From: Lomentospora prolificans
Lineage: Eukaryota; Ascomycota; Sordariomycetes; Microascales; Microascaceae
Reading direction: 5' to 3'
DNA: 64,000 bases
Assembly (NCBI GenBank): GCA_029532625.1
Contig: JARFXM010000011.1
Span: 1,860,001 to 1,924,000, forward strand
Shown here: positions 13,771-26,897 of the stretch, piece after piece
How positions within the stretch are numbered: the stretch's first letter is position 1
Layout of the letters: the number at the start of each line of letters is the position of its first letter
Notes under the pieces: generated by a model
Databases searched by the model: none
What the model saw: the letters and a program-made list of their open reading frames with translations, nothing else
Told to the model about the DNA's origin: nothing
Translations under genes and position numbers: made by a program

Positions 13771-14860
13771 TCCGGTGAGAGAGTAGGGAGTAGTGGTTTA
13801 GTCGCTTACGGGCTGGTCTCTTTTGATATGGAGACCGTATCCAAGTCAAGCTTAGGTCCTTCACTTGCTTTTAGCAATTCTCCACCTGCATGTCGACGAA
13901 GTCTTCGTCCTCGAGTAAACGCGTTAAGAAGGACCTCGTCGACAAGGGCTACTACGGGAATTCATGATACCTTCCTCCTAACTGTGAATATCCAACTCAC
14001 CAGCCCAACCCGAGCTTTAATCCATGAAAATCCACCCTATGGTCGGATTGTTCGAACAAGCATCATCAATTCCAACGTAGCCAGGCATGCCCTTCACAAC
14101 ACCCAACAACCGTACCGGTATACTTTCCTCCACTGCACTATGCAGCACAATACCGTGGACGCAAGGAACCCAAAAAAAGAAACAAAAGAGAACGAACCAA
14201 CTGTAAGTTTTTGTCACCTCCTCCTGCAAGCATGCAAGTATTTCGTGCAGCAGGCCCCCAGTCCGAGTCCCCAATCCCCGTCCCAGTCCCAGTGGCCCCC
14301 CACCGCCTGCATCTGCCCTTCAATATCCGCCTGACACCACGCCTGCATGCGCGAAGAATATTGGAAAGGGGCCGTGTCCTTTTTTCTTTTTTTCTTCCGC
14401 CGGCGGAGTCGGGAGTCGATCCCAGTATTGAGCAGGCAGACAGACACGCGCACGAAATAACGTGTGAGGGGGGGTGGTTGATGCTTTCGTTCTTTCTTTT
14501 TATTCTCATTTGTTCTTTTTTTTGCCCTTTTTTCGAGCCCCAACCGAAAACCGAAAAAGCACATGGAAAGCCAGCGGACATCACGTCTTGAAAGGTACGT
14601 CGCACAGACAGACAGAGATTTATTTCCGCCCAACATGGGCTTCTTCTCGCCAACCTCTCTATACGGTACATCACACCCATGATGCCTCCTCCCCTCTCGG
14701 CATTCGGCGTGACAGATGAAAAGCAGCAAAACCTCGTCTTCGGCTCCAGCAAGCGAGATTGGAGCGTGGGTAATAGGAGGTAATAGGAGGTAATAGAAAA
14801 TCGTCCGCATTTTGATTCCCTTGCTCGTATCCTCTTCCGAATCCGGCTTGCATGCCACGC

Positions 14861-14908
14861 CCACACACACACACACACACATACACTCTCATGCACACAC
14901 ACACACAA
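14861..14908. repeat. (CA)n microsatellite
   Basis: Two runs of CA dinucleotides are separated by a short ATACACTCTCATG interruption. Confidence 0.9.
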
Positions 14909-14954
14909 TGCCCCGAGGAGGAGCACACGCGAGAACAAGGAAATTGCAGAAGGA

Positions 14955-15015
14955 GAGATAAAAGGAAAAATAAAAATAAAAAATAAAAATAAAAAAAAAT
15001 AAAAATAAAATAGAA
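14955..15015. repeat. (AAAAT)n-like A-rich microsatellite
   Basis: Imperfect repeats of AAATAAAAAT units cover about 60 bases. Confidence 0.85.
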
Positions 15016-16007
15016 ATATCAAGGTGGCCGCTAGACCCTTGCTGCATTACGTCGTAGCCTCGGTTCGCCTACTTCCTACTTCACCGCGCGGTCAGCCCCG
15101 GAGAACCTTGGGAACAGAATTCCAAAGGCTTGGACTGTCCTGCCCTCCCTTCGCAGGCCGTCGTCACGCCCGGGCTGTCCGATCACCTTCAAAGCTCTGC
15201 AGCCTGGCGGCTTCCGCTCCCGCGCGGGCGAGGCTTTGGCTCTTGGCTTCCCCTACACCCCCCGGCTGGACGGACCAACTGCCCTGTTCTGAACAAGCCC
15301 CGACCCTGTCAAACATTAATTGGCGCTTCCTGCAGCTGCTCACTAGTCCACCATCTTAGGGGGAGGCCCGAGGCCACTCGAGGTCAATGATGGGAAGAAA
15401 AATAGACGTTTCGTATTGAAGAAGAGGAAAAAGGAAAAGCAGCAGCAGTAGCAGCAGCGTGCACTCCTACAACAAGAAAATGGTATCATCCGGGTTAAGG
15501 TCCCTTCTCCCACGTACATCCGTATCCACCCTTTCCCCTTCTCCAGTGCCCGCGTGAATAACAGGGAAAAGGTTAAGAAAAAAGTTACAAATCCCCCTTT
15601 CCTTTCTGTTGCCTCTTCCTTCCTAATGCATGCATACACCCTCCTTCTGTCCCCAAGACGGGAAAATTGCTCAAGCGCGCTCCTTACCTCGATTCTGGAT
15701 AGTATTTTGTCGTGGGTGGAAAGTTCCCGGCTTATTTGCAACACGCTTCCGTGAGGTCAAGAAAAGACGCCCTTCGCGGTCCCTTGCCTGATCCTGAAAA
15801 CCTAAACGAGAGGAACTGAGGCGAGAGAAGCGAGACGGAACGAGACAGTTCCAGAATCGAATGTAGTGGGTAATACAAACATTACAAACTGGACAGGGGG
15901 GCGTTGAGCCCCGGACGTGGCCTTCTATTTGACATTAATCCCAAGCAATTCCCGCCAGAGACAAGAGGAAAAATAGAAGACCTTCCGATGAGTCATGAAA
16001 ATGTGAA

Positions 16008-16060
16008 GAAATAAGAAGAAGGAAGAAGAAGAAGAAGAAGAAGAAAAAAAAATGAAGAAG
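16008..16060. repeat. (GAA)n tract downstream of the histidine kinase gene
   Basis: About 50 bases of GAA/GAAG repeats lie 80-130 bases beyond the histidine kinase stop codon, and so probably within its 3' untranslated region. Confidence 0.8.
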
Positions 16061-16136
16061 AAGACTTGAGGCTAGCAACGTGTGCCATAGGAGAGAGTAG
16101 GAAAAAAGGCTCGCTGTGTAAGGCCACCTTTGTAGT

Positions 16137-19100
16137 TTAGTCGTGGTTAGGAGGCTTCTTCGTCAAGACTCCCTTGGGCTTCTCCCGGTCTTTTTCGAGA
16201 GGCGCCTGGATTATTGGTTGAGTCGGAGGCTGCTGAGACTGCATCTGGGATACCGCGGGTATATGCCCCGGTGTCGAAAACAATGCCTGCGTAGGCGTCG
16301 GAGATTCAGCCTGCAGGCTAACGTCGCTGCTAATGCGAGTCTTGACGAGCTTGCGAGGCTGTCGCTTGGTAGAGTTGAGGTCGGGTGTAGAACCGAGATC
16401 TGACGATCGGCGCCCGCTGAATGAGGTGCGTTCCACGCTCGACGTCCGGCTGCCGCTGCTAGGGTTGATGGCCGACAGACGGGGCGAATTATTCGACGAA
16501 CCATTGTTCGACGCCCGCCTCGAGTTACCATTCACCCCTTCGTCACGGTAGCCGCTCGATTCCGAATCTTGCCTTGACCTCTTGGGTTTACCATCCTAGG
16601 TCGCGTTAGCGGAACTCGCCCTGGCCGAGACATCTAGACTGCGTTAGTACTTACTCTTAGCGCAAGACCGACGTAAGCCTCCAGCTTCTTCCTCAACACG
16701 TCGGACCTGACAGGCTTCGCAAGGTAGTCGTTCATACCCGCAGCAATGCACTTCTCCCGATCGCCGTGAATGGCCGATGCTGTCATGGCAATGATAAGAA
16801 CATTCCGGACCGCCTCGACTGGGTCCTTGCGTATTACTTTGGTGGCCTCGTAGCCATCCAGGATCGGCATCTGGACGTCCATCAGGATGACGTGGTACGG
16901 CCGGCCCTCCGCAGCTCTCTGGCGCAAGCCCTCGACGGCTTTTTCGCCATTTTCGTACGCGTCCACGTTGGGGTACCCAAGCAGCTTGACGTACTGGATC
17001 GCAATCTTCTTGTTGATGGCGTTGTCTTCCGCAATACAGATCTGGAGGTCTTCCTTTGGTATCTGCGATAGGTCTATGAAAGGGTGTGGCATCAAGCCGT
17101 GCCCAGACTCGGACGTCTCTGGCGGCGAGCCGGGGGAGACGGGCTCCGAGTGCGCCGTATCTCCTAGCACGGCATCCGCGGATGCTTTCTCGAACGAGAC
17201 GGTGAACCATGCGCGGGTTCCCACATTCTCTTGGCTCTCGAGCTGAATTTTACCCTTCATCATCGTTTCGATGAGGCTCTTGCAAATGCTAAGACCCAAC
17301 CCGCTACCACCGTACTTGCGCGCCGTGCTGGCGTCAGCCTGGCTAAACGGCTGGAACAGGTTAGCCAGTTGCTGAGGTGGTATGCCGATGCCCGTATCCT
17401 CGACCCAGAAGGTCAGCGAGACTCTCTCCTCTGTCTCTTCTTCTACACACGCGCCAATCGTGACCGATCCGCTCTCGGTAAACTTCAAACTGTTCCCAAT
17501 GAGATTACCAAGTACCTGATGCAATCGAGTGGGGTCTCCGTAGATGAGCATGGTTGGCAGGTTGATTTCTTGAATGATCTGGACGCGAGTTGTCTTCTCG
17601 CGGTTGCTATAGGATACCGCGCGTACGACTTCCCGCACCATCTCCTCCGGATTGAAGGCGCTAACATATAGTTTCATCTTGTCCGCCTCCATGCGAGAGA
17701 AGTCGAGTATGTCGTTGATGACAGTGAGCAGCAGATCCGCCGATACCCGAATAGAATCAGCCATCTCCAGCTGTTCCCGGTTGAGGTTGCTCTCCCTCAA
17801 AAGCTCCGAATTTCCAATCACACCGTTGAGAGGTGTGCGAAGTTCGTGGGATACGTTAGCAAGGAAGATGGACTTAGCCCTTGCTGCCTCTTCAGCTAAC
17901 TTGACGTTGCGCTCGGCTTCGGCCTTTGCATTCTTGGCTTTGGTCTCCGCATCGAGCGCCTTGGCCAGTGCGTCTTTCTGCAGTGAGAGCGCCGACACGT
18001 ACTCGGCCGAGACCTTCTCGATAGCCTTCATCGCCATGGCGTTGGAGTAGCTGATGCCGATCTGGTTGACGAGGAGTTGGAGGACGGTCACATTACGGTC
18101 CGTAAACGAGCCGGGCTCACCCTCGAGGTATAAAACTCCTAAGAGGGGCTTCTCACCGTGTGTGATAGGTATCGCAATTACAGCCTTGCTTCTCGGATTG
18201 CGCTGCAGCCATGATTCACTAACGTTGCCGAATCTTTCGTCGCTCAGGAGGTCGGTTATGAAGACAGACTCGCGGAATCGTGTACAATATAGAACCACAT
18301 TCTCCGCCACGAGCGAGGTGCCGGAGAGAGGAATCTCGGGTACATGAGCCGACGCACCCCGTTCGGGATCTCCGCTAGCCGCTAGTAGCCAACCATTGTG
18401 CTCGTCGGCGACGACGATGGATGCTAGTGTCGCGGAACCACCGCAAGTTTGCAGTATAGCATCGCACATGGTTTGTAGTAGATCCTCCACCTGAAGCACG
18501 GACGACATGGCTTGCGAGGAGAGAAGAATGGCGTGCAGATCGATCATATCGAGGGCTGGTAAACCGGCACCAGCCTCGTGCTGCATGTGCATAGAGCCTC
18601 GCCAAGCGCCAATGCGATCTCCCTTAGTATCCACAAGCTGCGAGCTTTGCGCCAGCTCATCGTCCTCCTCGTTGTTGGCATGGGTACGATACGGCACGTG
18701 GCTGACCTCGGGTGCGAAGTCTGTCTGGATACCCATGTCTGCGAAGCGGGGATATATCCGCGAATCAGTAAGGAGGTTGGCGTGTTCTTCCTGGATATGA
18801 TCAGCCACACCCAATGCTCCAAATTGCCGGTACAGGCTCGTTGCATCCCGCAGAACGGCTCTGGCGCACCTCCTCGCCTTTCGCCTCAAAAACAGCGCGC
18901 CTAAGAGATAGCTGCCGAGAGCCTCCTCAAACAGAAAGCCATTCTCGGATGCGTGGTCCAGACCTTCTTCGTATCGCTGAATGGCCAACGCAGCGTTTCC
19001 GCTAAGCTCTTCAACTTGCGCTTCCAGGAACTTGGACCAGGCCAAGTAGTTGACATTGTTAACCGCTTCCCAGTCGGACACCTTCTTCTTCAGGTCCTTT

Positions 19101-22100
19101 AGTATATCAAGAGTGCGGTCAAGTTCGGCCCTGAGCTCATCCGTATCAGCCAACCTTGGATCGGGCAGTATCCTCAACAATCGTCCCGAGAGAGCAAGAC
19201 CATAGGCAAGCATCGTCGATCGACTACTCCTCGAGCTCCAGATCTTCGATATGTTTTGGAGACAGCGGTCTCCAACCTCAACTGCCTTGTCGTAGTGCCC
19301 ATAAAGGAAGAGGACGAGAACCTCGAAAGTTTCGTAAAGCAGGAGCGAGCGGTCTCCGTTACGGGTGTGCTCGTGGAGCCACTGCTTGTATACAGCCGTG
19401 TCGTGATGCTCGTCGGTAAGCACGTTATCCGGCTCCTTTGTCCTCGTCTTTCCTTGAAGCGCCTTGCTGGTCTGCCTCACAGAGATTAGCAAGGTACCGC
19501 CGCGAGAATCTTGGTGCCAATTGGGGATCTCTTCGCATCCAAATTGACAAAATGCCTCGAGGTCGGCGCAATTCTCGCTTGCGTAGAATCTCACAAGCGC
19601 GCAGATGCCTACGCAAAGGATAGTTGAAATGCGATCTCCGGCTACGGCGGCGTATTCTACAAGATTGTCCATTGAATTAACGGTATCAGCCATGGGGTAG
19701 CTGATATGCGCCAAAAAGTTGGCGAACATGATGTATCCCCTAGAGATCGTGAACGGGTCGGGATACTTGTCAAGGAGCTCCAGAGCCATTGACGCGAGCT
19801 CGACCGCGAACTTCACCATGTTGAAGCGTGAGAGAGCCACGATGGCAAAGTGAATGAAACTCATGCCAGACTGTGGGAAGGCCCCAGAGTTCAAATGCAG
19901 ATCAAGCATGGTTAGGGAAAGGTTGTAGAACTGCAGCGAGTCAATCCACCAAGCGGCACTAAGGGTCTCAACGAGGACGGCCCCAACAGACGTAAGAGTG
20001 GCGTCAGCCGGCTGTTTGGCGAGGAGGAGATCGTCCCGACTAGTGGTTTGGATCTTAACAGAGAGCCTCTCAAACCATTCGTCGCACTTTTCGTACGTGG
20101 TCGCCTCGTCGATCTTAACGCCTAAAGCGAGAAGGCAGTCTTTTAGAGATCGCAGAGCGGACTCGGCGTCGCCGTTCTGCGCGAAAATTCGCGACTGCAG
20201 GACGTATGCCGGGGCCTTGTCCAGTGCGGATCTTGCATTTTTGAATATGGTTGAGAGTAGACCGTTAGCCGCGGCATGATGACCCATGAAGAGGGAACAC
20301 TCAGCGGCGCGTAGATAGAGTTGGATTGTCTCGTCGTAGGAGACATCTTCAGCATCATCTACCCAGGGGGTAGGTTGTAGTAGTGCCACGGCGTTGCTAT
20401 AGTACTTCGCTGCGGTGGGTCTAGCACCGTTCTCCGTCGCAGCTTGGGCACATTCGAAAAGGAGGTTACGGAAAGGCTGCCGGACCTTGATATGACGCCT
20501 GATGAGGTCCATAGCCTCACAGATATGTAACGCTGTACTCTCTCGCATAGAATCATCGGAATTGTAATGCTTTAAGAGAGTTTGCGCAATGACGAAGTGC
20601 ATCTTCCGAGCGTGACACTCCTTCAAAGCGGCTGCGGCTTGGATATAGCGGTCGTGGGCGAAGCGGAAGCGATCGTCGGAGTCGCTGGGTACTAGGATAT
20701 AAGCTTGTATAGCAGCCTGAAGGCCCGCAATAGCTTGCTGCTGAGTGTAGGACGGTAGAGGCGGGCAGGGATCGTCGTTGGGAACGTCCTCCGTAAACTC
20801 TCCACTGAGTAACTGGAGGATAAGGTCGAAGGAGAATGACTGTCCAACCAGGGCCGCCCAGGCCAGGATTGAGCGTGAGGCCGCGGGTAACTCGCTCAAG
20901 CGGTGAGTGATAAAGCCGGTATCAAGGACATCATAATCCTTTTCTCCCCGGAATTGATCAAACAACTTGTCAAGGTCAAAGTGCCACTGGCTGTCTCTAT
21001 AATCATACCAAATACACTTCTTCCTGTGGCAGGCGTTCAGCATCTCCCGCATATAGAAGGGATTACCGGCCGTCTTGGATTGGATGACAAGAGATAGTGG
21101 CAAGACCTCTTCTTTCGGTCTACTGAGAGTGTCTGAGACATATTCCACAATATCTGCCTCGCTTAGGGGTTCAAGTACGATTCTGGTCATGACCGGTCCG
21201 CCTGAACGAGAGATTTCTACCCCGCCGTTAATCCGAGAAACCACCGTCTATAAACTGAAAGCAATTGGACTTACGCTCTGATTCTGGAGGATGGAGAACA
21301 CGGTGCACCCTCTCAGGAGAAATTTCATCCGGTCGGTACGTCACAATGATAACCATCCGCATCCTAGACGCAATAATCTGCGAAATCAACTCGAGTGACT
21401 CATCATCGGCGTAGTGGAGGTCATCGAGGCAGAAACAAACGAATTTGTGCGCCGTAAACATACGCAGAACATCAAGGAACGTATTCAATAGCCTCGATGT
21501 CTTGGTAGCGGCGCCGGCACGCAAAAAGTCTTGAGAACTTTGGCAGCTGACGGTCGAGATTTTCGACATCCTCGAGGAAGCGCCTGGTGAGGAGCCTCGC
21601 CTCTTAATCCTTGGACGCGAAGACGTGGAAGCGGATCGCTGGGCACCAACAGATGGAATAGGTCCAACGGCGGCCCCGTTCCCGTTCCCGTTTCCACTCC
21701 CATTTCCGTTCTCGTTCCCGTTTTCTTTATCCCTGTTCTCCTCATCTCGGCCAAGCAGGAACTCAGGCAACCCGAGAAGAGGATGAAGCATAGGCCAAGC
21801 CGGACGAACATACTCCTTCAAGGCGGAATGGAAGGCCGTCTCGGTGTTCCGCTCTCCCCATACCTGCTTGAACAGCGAGGAGAGAAGCTTCAGAAGTGGG
21901 CCGTATGGGGTTCTACGCGCGGTCTCAAACTTCGCCGTCAAACAATACCCTTGCCTACGAGCGTCTGCCAGGACAGACTGCACCAAGAAAGACTTGCCTT
22001 GTCCCGCAACGCCCTCGATGGTGATGATCTCGGTATGACCACGCTGGCGGAATTTAGCGGATCCAAGCTTTCGTGAGAGGCTCGAAGACGAGGAAGATTC

Positions 22101-24005
22101 GACGGCACTATGGCGGTTAAGGTCACGATCCGTCATGGCGCTGTCCATGAGGCTCCTCGTCTCGAAAGAAACGGAATGGTGGCGCTCCCAAGGTTTGGGG
22201 GCTCTCGCCATCGGACCGGATGCGGGTGATGGCAGTGTATCGCTGCTAATACTGTTGACAGTCTGGGTTTCTGCTAGATGAGAGGGTTGGAAATTGCTCT
22301 TAGACTGTCTGGGATCCGAGCAGACGGTAGCAGCATAGGAGCCGCTCAGTCTATTATTTCCGTCGGCGGAACTGGCGCCTTCACTTGAGGCATCAGCGCC
22401 GTCGGGGAACTCGTTCGAGAAGCTAGATGCATCAGAGAAACGGTTCGTACTAGCGCTTGTCTTTTGGTTCACAAAGTGGCTCATGGCAACCCGCTCGATG
22501 ACCTTCATGAGCCGCGCCCGTTCGGTATCTCGTCCTATCATCGTCGTCGGTAACATGAAGAAGGAAGACACGTCTTTAGTACCAATGTCCAGCTCTTTCA
22601 GCGCGGCCCAATTGCATTCACCGAGGAACTCTTGGATTTTAGTGAGATCATGCCGGAGACCGCTTGCAGAATGGTATCGTTCCGCGACGCTCTTCGCCGT
22701 GCACTTTTGAATGATCCTGCCGATGACGTCGGGTACATCGAGTCTAACGGCGGACACGGGGGGGATGCGGCGTCGCAACACGCCTTGAACAATATCGAGC
22801 GGGGTCTCGCCTTCGAATACGGGCTGCTGGGTTAGGAGAGTCCAGAAGAGAACACCAAGAGAGTAGATATCCGTCCTGCTGTCGGGTTCAGCCGGCATAC
22901 GGCCGGTCTGCTCGGGGCTAATGTAGAGCAGCTTATTCTTCGCACCCAATTCGCGGGACAGTGCTAGCCAACCGGTGCTGGTCAGGCCGTGCTCGAAGGA
23001 TCGGACGCCGGAACCGAAAGAAACGAGTCTAACTTTGTTGGTTTCTATATTATAGTGGAACGCATCACCACGGATCTCGCCGTGTATCATCCCCAGGCCA
23101 TGGTGTAGAATCTCTAGGCACTGGGCGGCACCGATCGCGAAATCGAGGAAGTCCCTTATGTTAATAGGGGGGTCGAGACGGAAGTCGTTCTTAATGTACG
23201 CACGGAAGGTATCGTCGTATTTGCGGGACTTATAGAAGGCGGGACCCAGGTCAACAAGCCTTGGAAGAGCGTTGTTTCCAGGATCCTTATAAATGGCGAG
23301 GACGATGGCGCCCCGGTCGCCTTGCTGGGGAGTTAGACGTAGGAGATCTAGTGGCTTGATAATATGTTCGCCCTCGGGATCGGCTGATAAGACAAGGCTC
23401 TTGGTTATGTGGAAGGCTCGCTCTTCCCTGAGCACCTGATAGGATACGCGGGCAATGACGGGCTCTTCAATATAGGAGATCTCGGGAACGTTGGGAGCTA
23501 GAGCGGGTGGAGTAGTGGTCGTATCCGAGTTCACATCGACATAAAAATTTGGGGTAATGTAGATATCGGAGGGCGACGGCCGGCCGGAGGGGAACCGGGA
23601 GGCCGAACCAGGACTAGAAGCATGGTGAGGGGGACTCGAGGTGTACGGAGAAACAAAGCGGGTTCCACAGACGAGCCTACCAAGGCCCCAGATGTTAGTC
23701 GATGAATCGCCAACCACACAAACGGTCATCGGGTTTCAAGAGGGTTATCGGAAGGTGAAAGCATTCTCTTGGTTTCCGGACAAGGCTAGGAAGAGGACAA
23801 AGTTGTTTCGAGACGGGAGCAAGGAGGGAGGTAGAGGTAGAGGAGAAGAAAATATTGCTAGCAGCACAACTCACCAAGCATCGAAGCTGGTATGTACGGG
23901 GACCTTGGTCTCATCCCAAGTGTAGCCGGCTATCTGGCGGAGGCGCTCAAACAGCCGCACGGGAGGGTCCAACAGGTCGTCGGACACGATCGCTGCGCCG
24001 TCCAT
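16137..24005 (-). CDS. Giant hybrid histidine kinase with N-terminal kinase-like and ATPase domains
   Basis: Four exons: 24005-23875, 23676-21275, 21216-16655 and 16595-16137, giving about 2,517 residues. All junctions keep frame, with strong GTGAGT/GTAAGT donors and introns of 198, 58 and 59 nt. Domain order: Ser/Thr-kinase-like region (about 95-330); STAND/AAA-like ATPase (about 420-900, Walker A GVAGQGKS near 600, Walker B CFCLDDLH near 800); helical TPR-like region; GAF (about 1760-1900); coiled coil; HisKA with phospho-acceptor His1968 in NVSHELRTPLNG; HATPase (DTGIGIP, GSGLGLSICK); receiver (about 2236-2353) with Asp2291 in LMDVQMP. This is the layout of fungal group X kinases (Candida Chk1, S. 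pombe Mak2/Mak3), which feed the Ypd1 phosphorelay in stress and peroxide signalling. The kinase-like part has HGE for HRD and SFG for DFG, so it is probably inactive. A Ser/Asn-rich tail of about 150 residues follows the receiver. Confidence 0.93.
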
Positions 24006-26455
24006 GATCTGGCGCGGTCATATGGAAGCACACGCGCACGAGTTGGACCGACAGAGGGGGGGTTATTGACGGGGTCATAGGCCCTATCAACCCATCATCG
24101 AAGGAACAAGGAGGAAGCGGTTGTCGTTGCGGGCATATTTCGTTCAGTGATTGTGAATCGTTTTCGAGGTCAAAATTTTGAACGGATGGGCGGGCTTGCA
24201 CTTGCTGGATTGTGGGCGGACGTTGAGTCGTCGGAAGCAAAGACAAGGGACAAGGCGGAGAAGGTGCGGCGACCAGGACTGCAGCTTCGTGGATCCACAC
24301 CTACACACCTTAGGTTGGGGCCAGTACATGTACATGTACGGTCCAAGGGATAATATAGTGTCTGCACTAATACTCCATCGGTATCAAGGGATGGGGATGG
24401 AGATGTGGCTAAGGCAAAAGGTAGGAACGAAAGTGCCTGCCAGTGGAAATCAAGTGTACAGTACTAAGGTAGGATCTCTACGAAATTCGTGGTTGCACGC
24501 ATTTAGGACAACGGAAGGTGGGAGGCGCCACGACAAAAAGCTGGACCGTCTGTGGCTGGTACAGTGTGCATTTTATTAAACAATACAGTTTTCATATGCC
24601 CCGTCCCTCAGTGGAAACGAGAAGGCCAGCCAGCCGTGACCACTTCATCAAAGGGGCATCTCAGGCCCACGCTACACTGTAACATTGCCCGCTGCCACTA
24701 TCCATGGTTCGGTGTTCCCCCAATGCTGCAACCGCTGCACGTCTCCTGAACCAGACAAACCTGGCATCAGAAAGTAACTCCCATGTGAGTCCTCTGATCG
24801 GATGCTGTACCGAGAGACTCCACACAGTGCACGCCATAAAACAGGTACTTGTAATCTCGTCAACTTGGGAAAGGTACCGTCGGGTTATCCAGCATTGCCA
24901 ATTAAGTCGCAGTGCAAGAGAAATCTTACCTGCTCACAGTGAGCCCCTTCTCCAGTCGCATCAACTGATGGCGGACATCCTCTCGTGTTCTTTTAAGTTC
25001 AGGCCTTCCTGAACTGTTTAGCTCGGTCAGTCCTCGCTCTAGTCTCGCGTCTCACAACTTGTCATTTTAGACATGACTCGGCGGCCATATTAAAACCAAC
25101 TTCACCAGTTTATATATTCCACCAGTGGCTTGAGTATCACGCATGGCAGCCTAGGCCCGGTCGGACCAGAATTCGATTGGAATGAAGCGGTCAGGGCGGT
25201 AGAGGACAACGATCCGCCCGACTCGGAGAACGCGCGTGTAGTGCCGCCCCGCTCGGGGTTCTTCCTCAGCTGCTGGGCGGAAGGACCAAATCCTTTTTTT
25301 CGGTTTACGAGAAACCCGACGCAGCTATAAGTCGAGTTGCATGAGATAGGCGAGATCTCAAGTGCTTCTCTACCAATAGAGGCCTTCTTCCAACGATTCG
25401 CAGGGACGCCCTGGGGAGGAGGTATCTCGTGTGCGTGCGGTGGGGTCTCGCCCAGCCCAGCCCAGCCCCGAATCCTCACTTTGGGCAAGCCACAAAAGGA
25501 GGGTCCAGTCTCAGGAAGAGAAGTGTTTCCTAACAGAGCAAACATCCTGGACGCCAGGGCTCAGGGGCGGGACAGGGTTTGGTAGGCAGCCAAGGTTGAA
25601 ACAATCGACACAATCTTCCGTCTAAGCAAGTGCCCGGTGTGAGGTAGATTCTATTAATCCATCCAAATGGATCTCGAATGGTGGTGGTATGGGTCGCCGC
25701 CTCCAGCACCCTAAACCTCTCCCCAGGCTTTCACATCCATGATCCCGGTAACACAAACTCGATGCGAAGAGCTGGTCGGTGGTCAATCCGTGCCCACTGC
25801 CAGCTGACGGAACGAGTTCCTTGAATAAGAATTGGTGTGGTCAGATGAGAGCTCCTCACGCACGCTGACCTGACTCCCCCTCAACAAACATCCTGTCAGC
25901 CCTCCTCGATCTACTACTTTTTGTAGTTCGGGTGGGGTGAGAAGAGCCAGATTCTTTGTATTCTGTCGGTCGGCCGAGTGTCAAACACGCCGCCTCTTTG
26001 TCCAAGTACTCGATTTATTTCAGTGCTAAAATCGGCCATGCTGCCCAGCTGGAACTTCTGGGGCGAAATACTGTCCAAAATAGTTGGTAGACCACGGTTG
26101 TTGCTCTTCCCATGCACACCCTGATGCTTCTTCCCCTGGCGTCGAAAAAGATGAAAACGCTGTAGAATTGACGGGCTGAAACATATGATGTCATCATGTT
26201 GAATCCCGGTCCTCACGATATCGGCACGCTCTTTCAACTCTCTTGCGGCTGCAGGCACCGCTTTCGTCCAGGGTCATGTTTTAGCACCAGCTGAAGAGAG
26301 ATGTTCGAAAAATAGGCTGAACGGGAAGCCCGCCAACTTCGGCTTGGTGTCTTACGTCTGTGCTACAATAAGCTTAGGATCAGATGAACTAGCTTTTTGG
26401 TAAATTGGAACTCTTGTTATATATATTAGCCCGTGTATCCAACTAATGCTTAATG

Positions 26456-26486
<31 letters not shown>

Positions 26487-26897
26487 GCCAAGGGCGGCCG
26501 GCGGGTCTGTCATCAATGTGAAGCGGCCTACATGTGTCATATCTTTCGTGATATTCTCAGCGCTCAACTTTAGAAGTGTGAGCGGGTCCCCTTTTTCATT
26601 CATCCAGAAGTTCAGGAGGTGCAAGAAGAAAGCAAAGTCCCTCTGGTCTCATTAACAAAGCGCAGCAAATAGCAAATCCTTAGGCATACATGACTCGAGA
26701 TGAGCTGGTTTCAGTGCTTATCGAATGGCCGATCCAGCAAATTGGGAGCAACAACCTTCGTGTCGTCATGAGATTTGACGAAAATTACTTCAACGAGGCC
26801 GAATGGCAATGTCGCCACGATCGGAGCCTTCGACCCGACCACTGTTTATTCGATTTGACCAACGTACTCTGTTCCAAACGCTCCTGGGAGGTAGGCT
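24006..26897. other. Intergenic region between histidine kinase and mutase genes
   Basis: The region upstream of the histidine kinase start (24.0 kb) and downstream of the mutase stop (26.9 kb). I see no supportable gene. A 114-codon minus-strand frame at 25914-26258 is the most protein-like segment but matches no family I know. A GTACATGTACATGTAC palindromic stretch lies near 24325-24340. Confidence 0.5.
26456..26482 (+). repeat. About 27-base A homopolymer
   Basis: An uninterrupted A run on the plus strand in intergenic DNA. It could be a retroposon tail or simple slippage. I could not identify target-site duplications. Confidence 0.85.

Larger units (their letters stand above)
13771..16136. 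other. Intergenic region rich in microsatellites
   Basis: No supported gene. The 3' end of the histidine kinase gene (minus strand) faces this region, so roughly 15.8-16.1 kb may be its 3' untranslated region. Long open frames on the minus strand between 14.1 and 15.0 kb come from low-complexity sequence (poly-Phe, Cys-Val repeats). Confidence 0.6.

Noticed and set aside
14138..15022. 294-codon minus-strand frame
   Set aside because: Its composition is poly-Phe and Cys-Val repeats from microsatellites, with no domain or intron structure.
25914..26258. 114-codon minus-strand frame
   Set aside because: It reads somewhat like protein but I recognise no family and found no exon to join it to, so I cannot support a gene.
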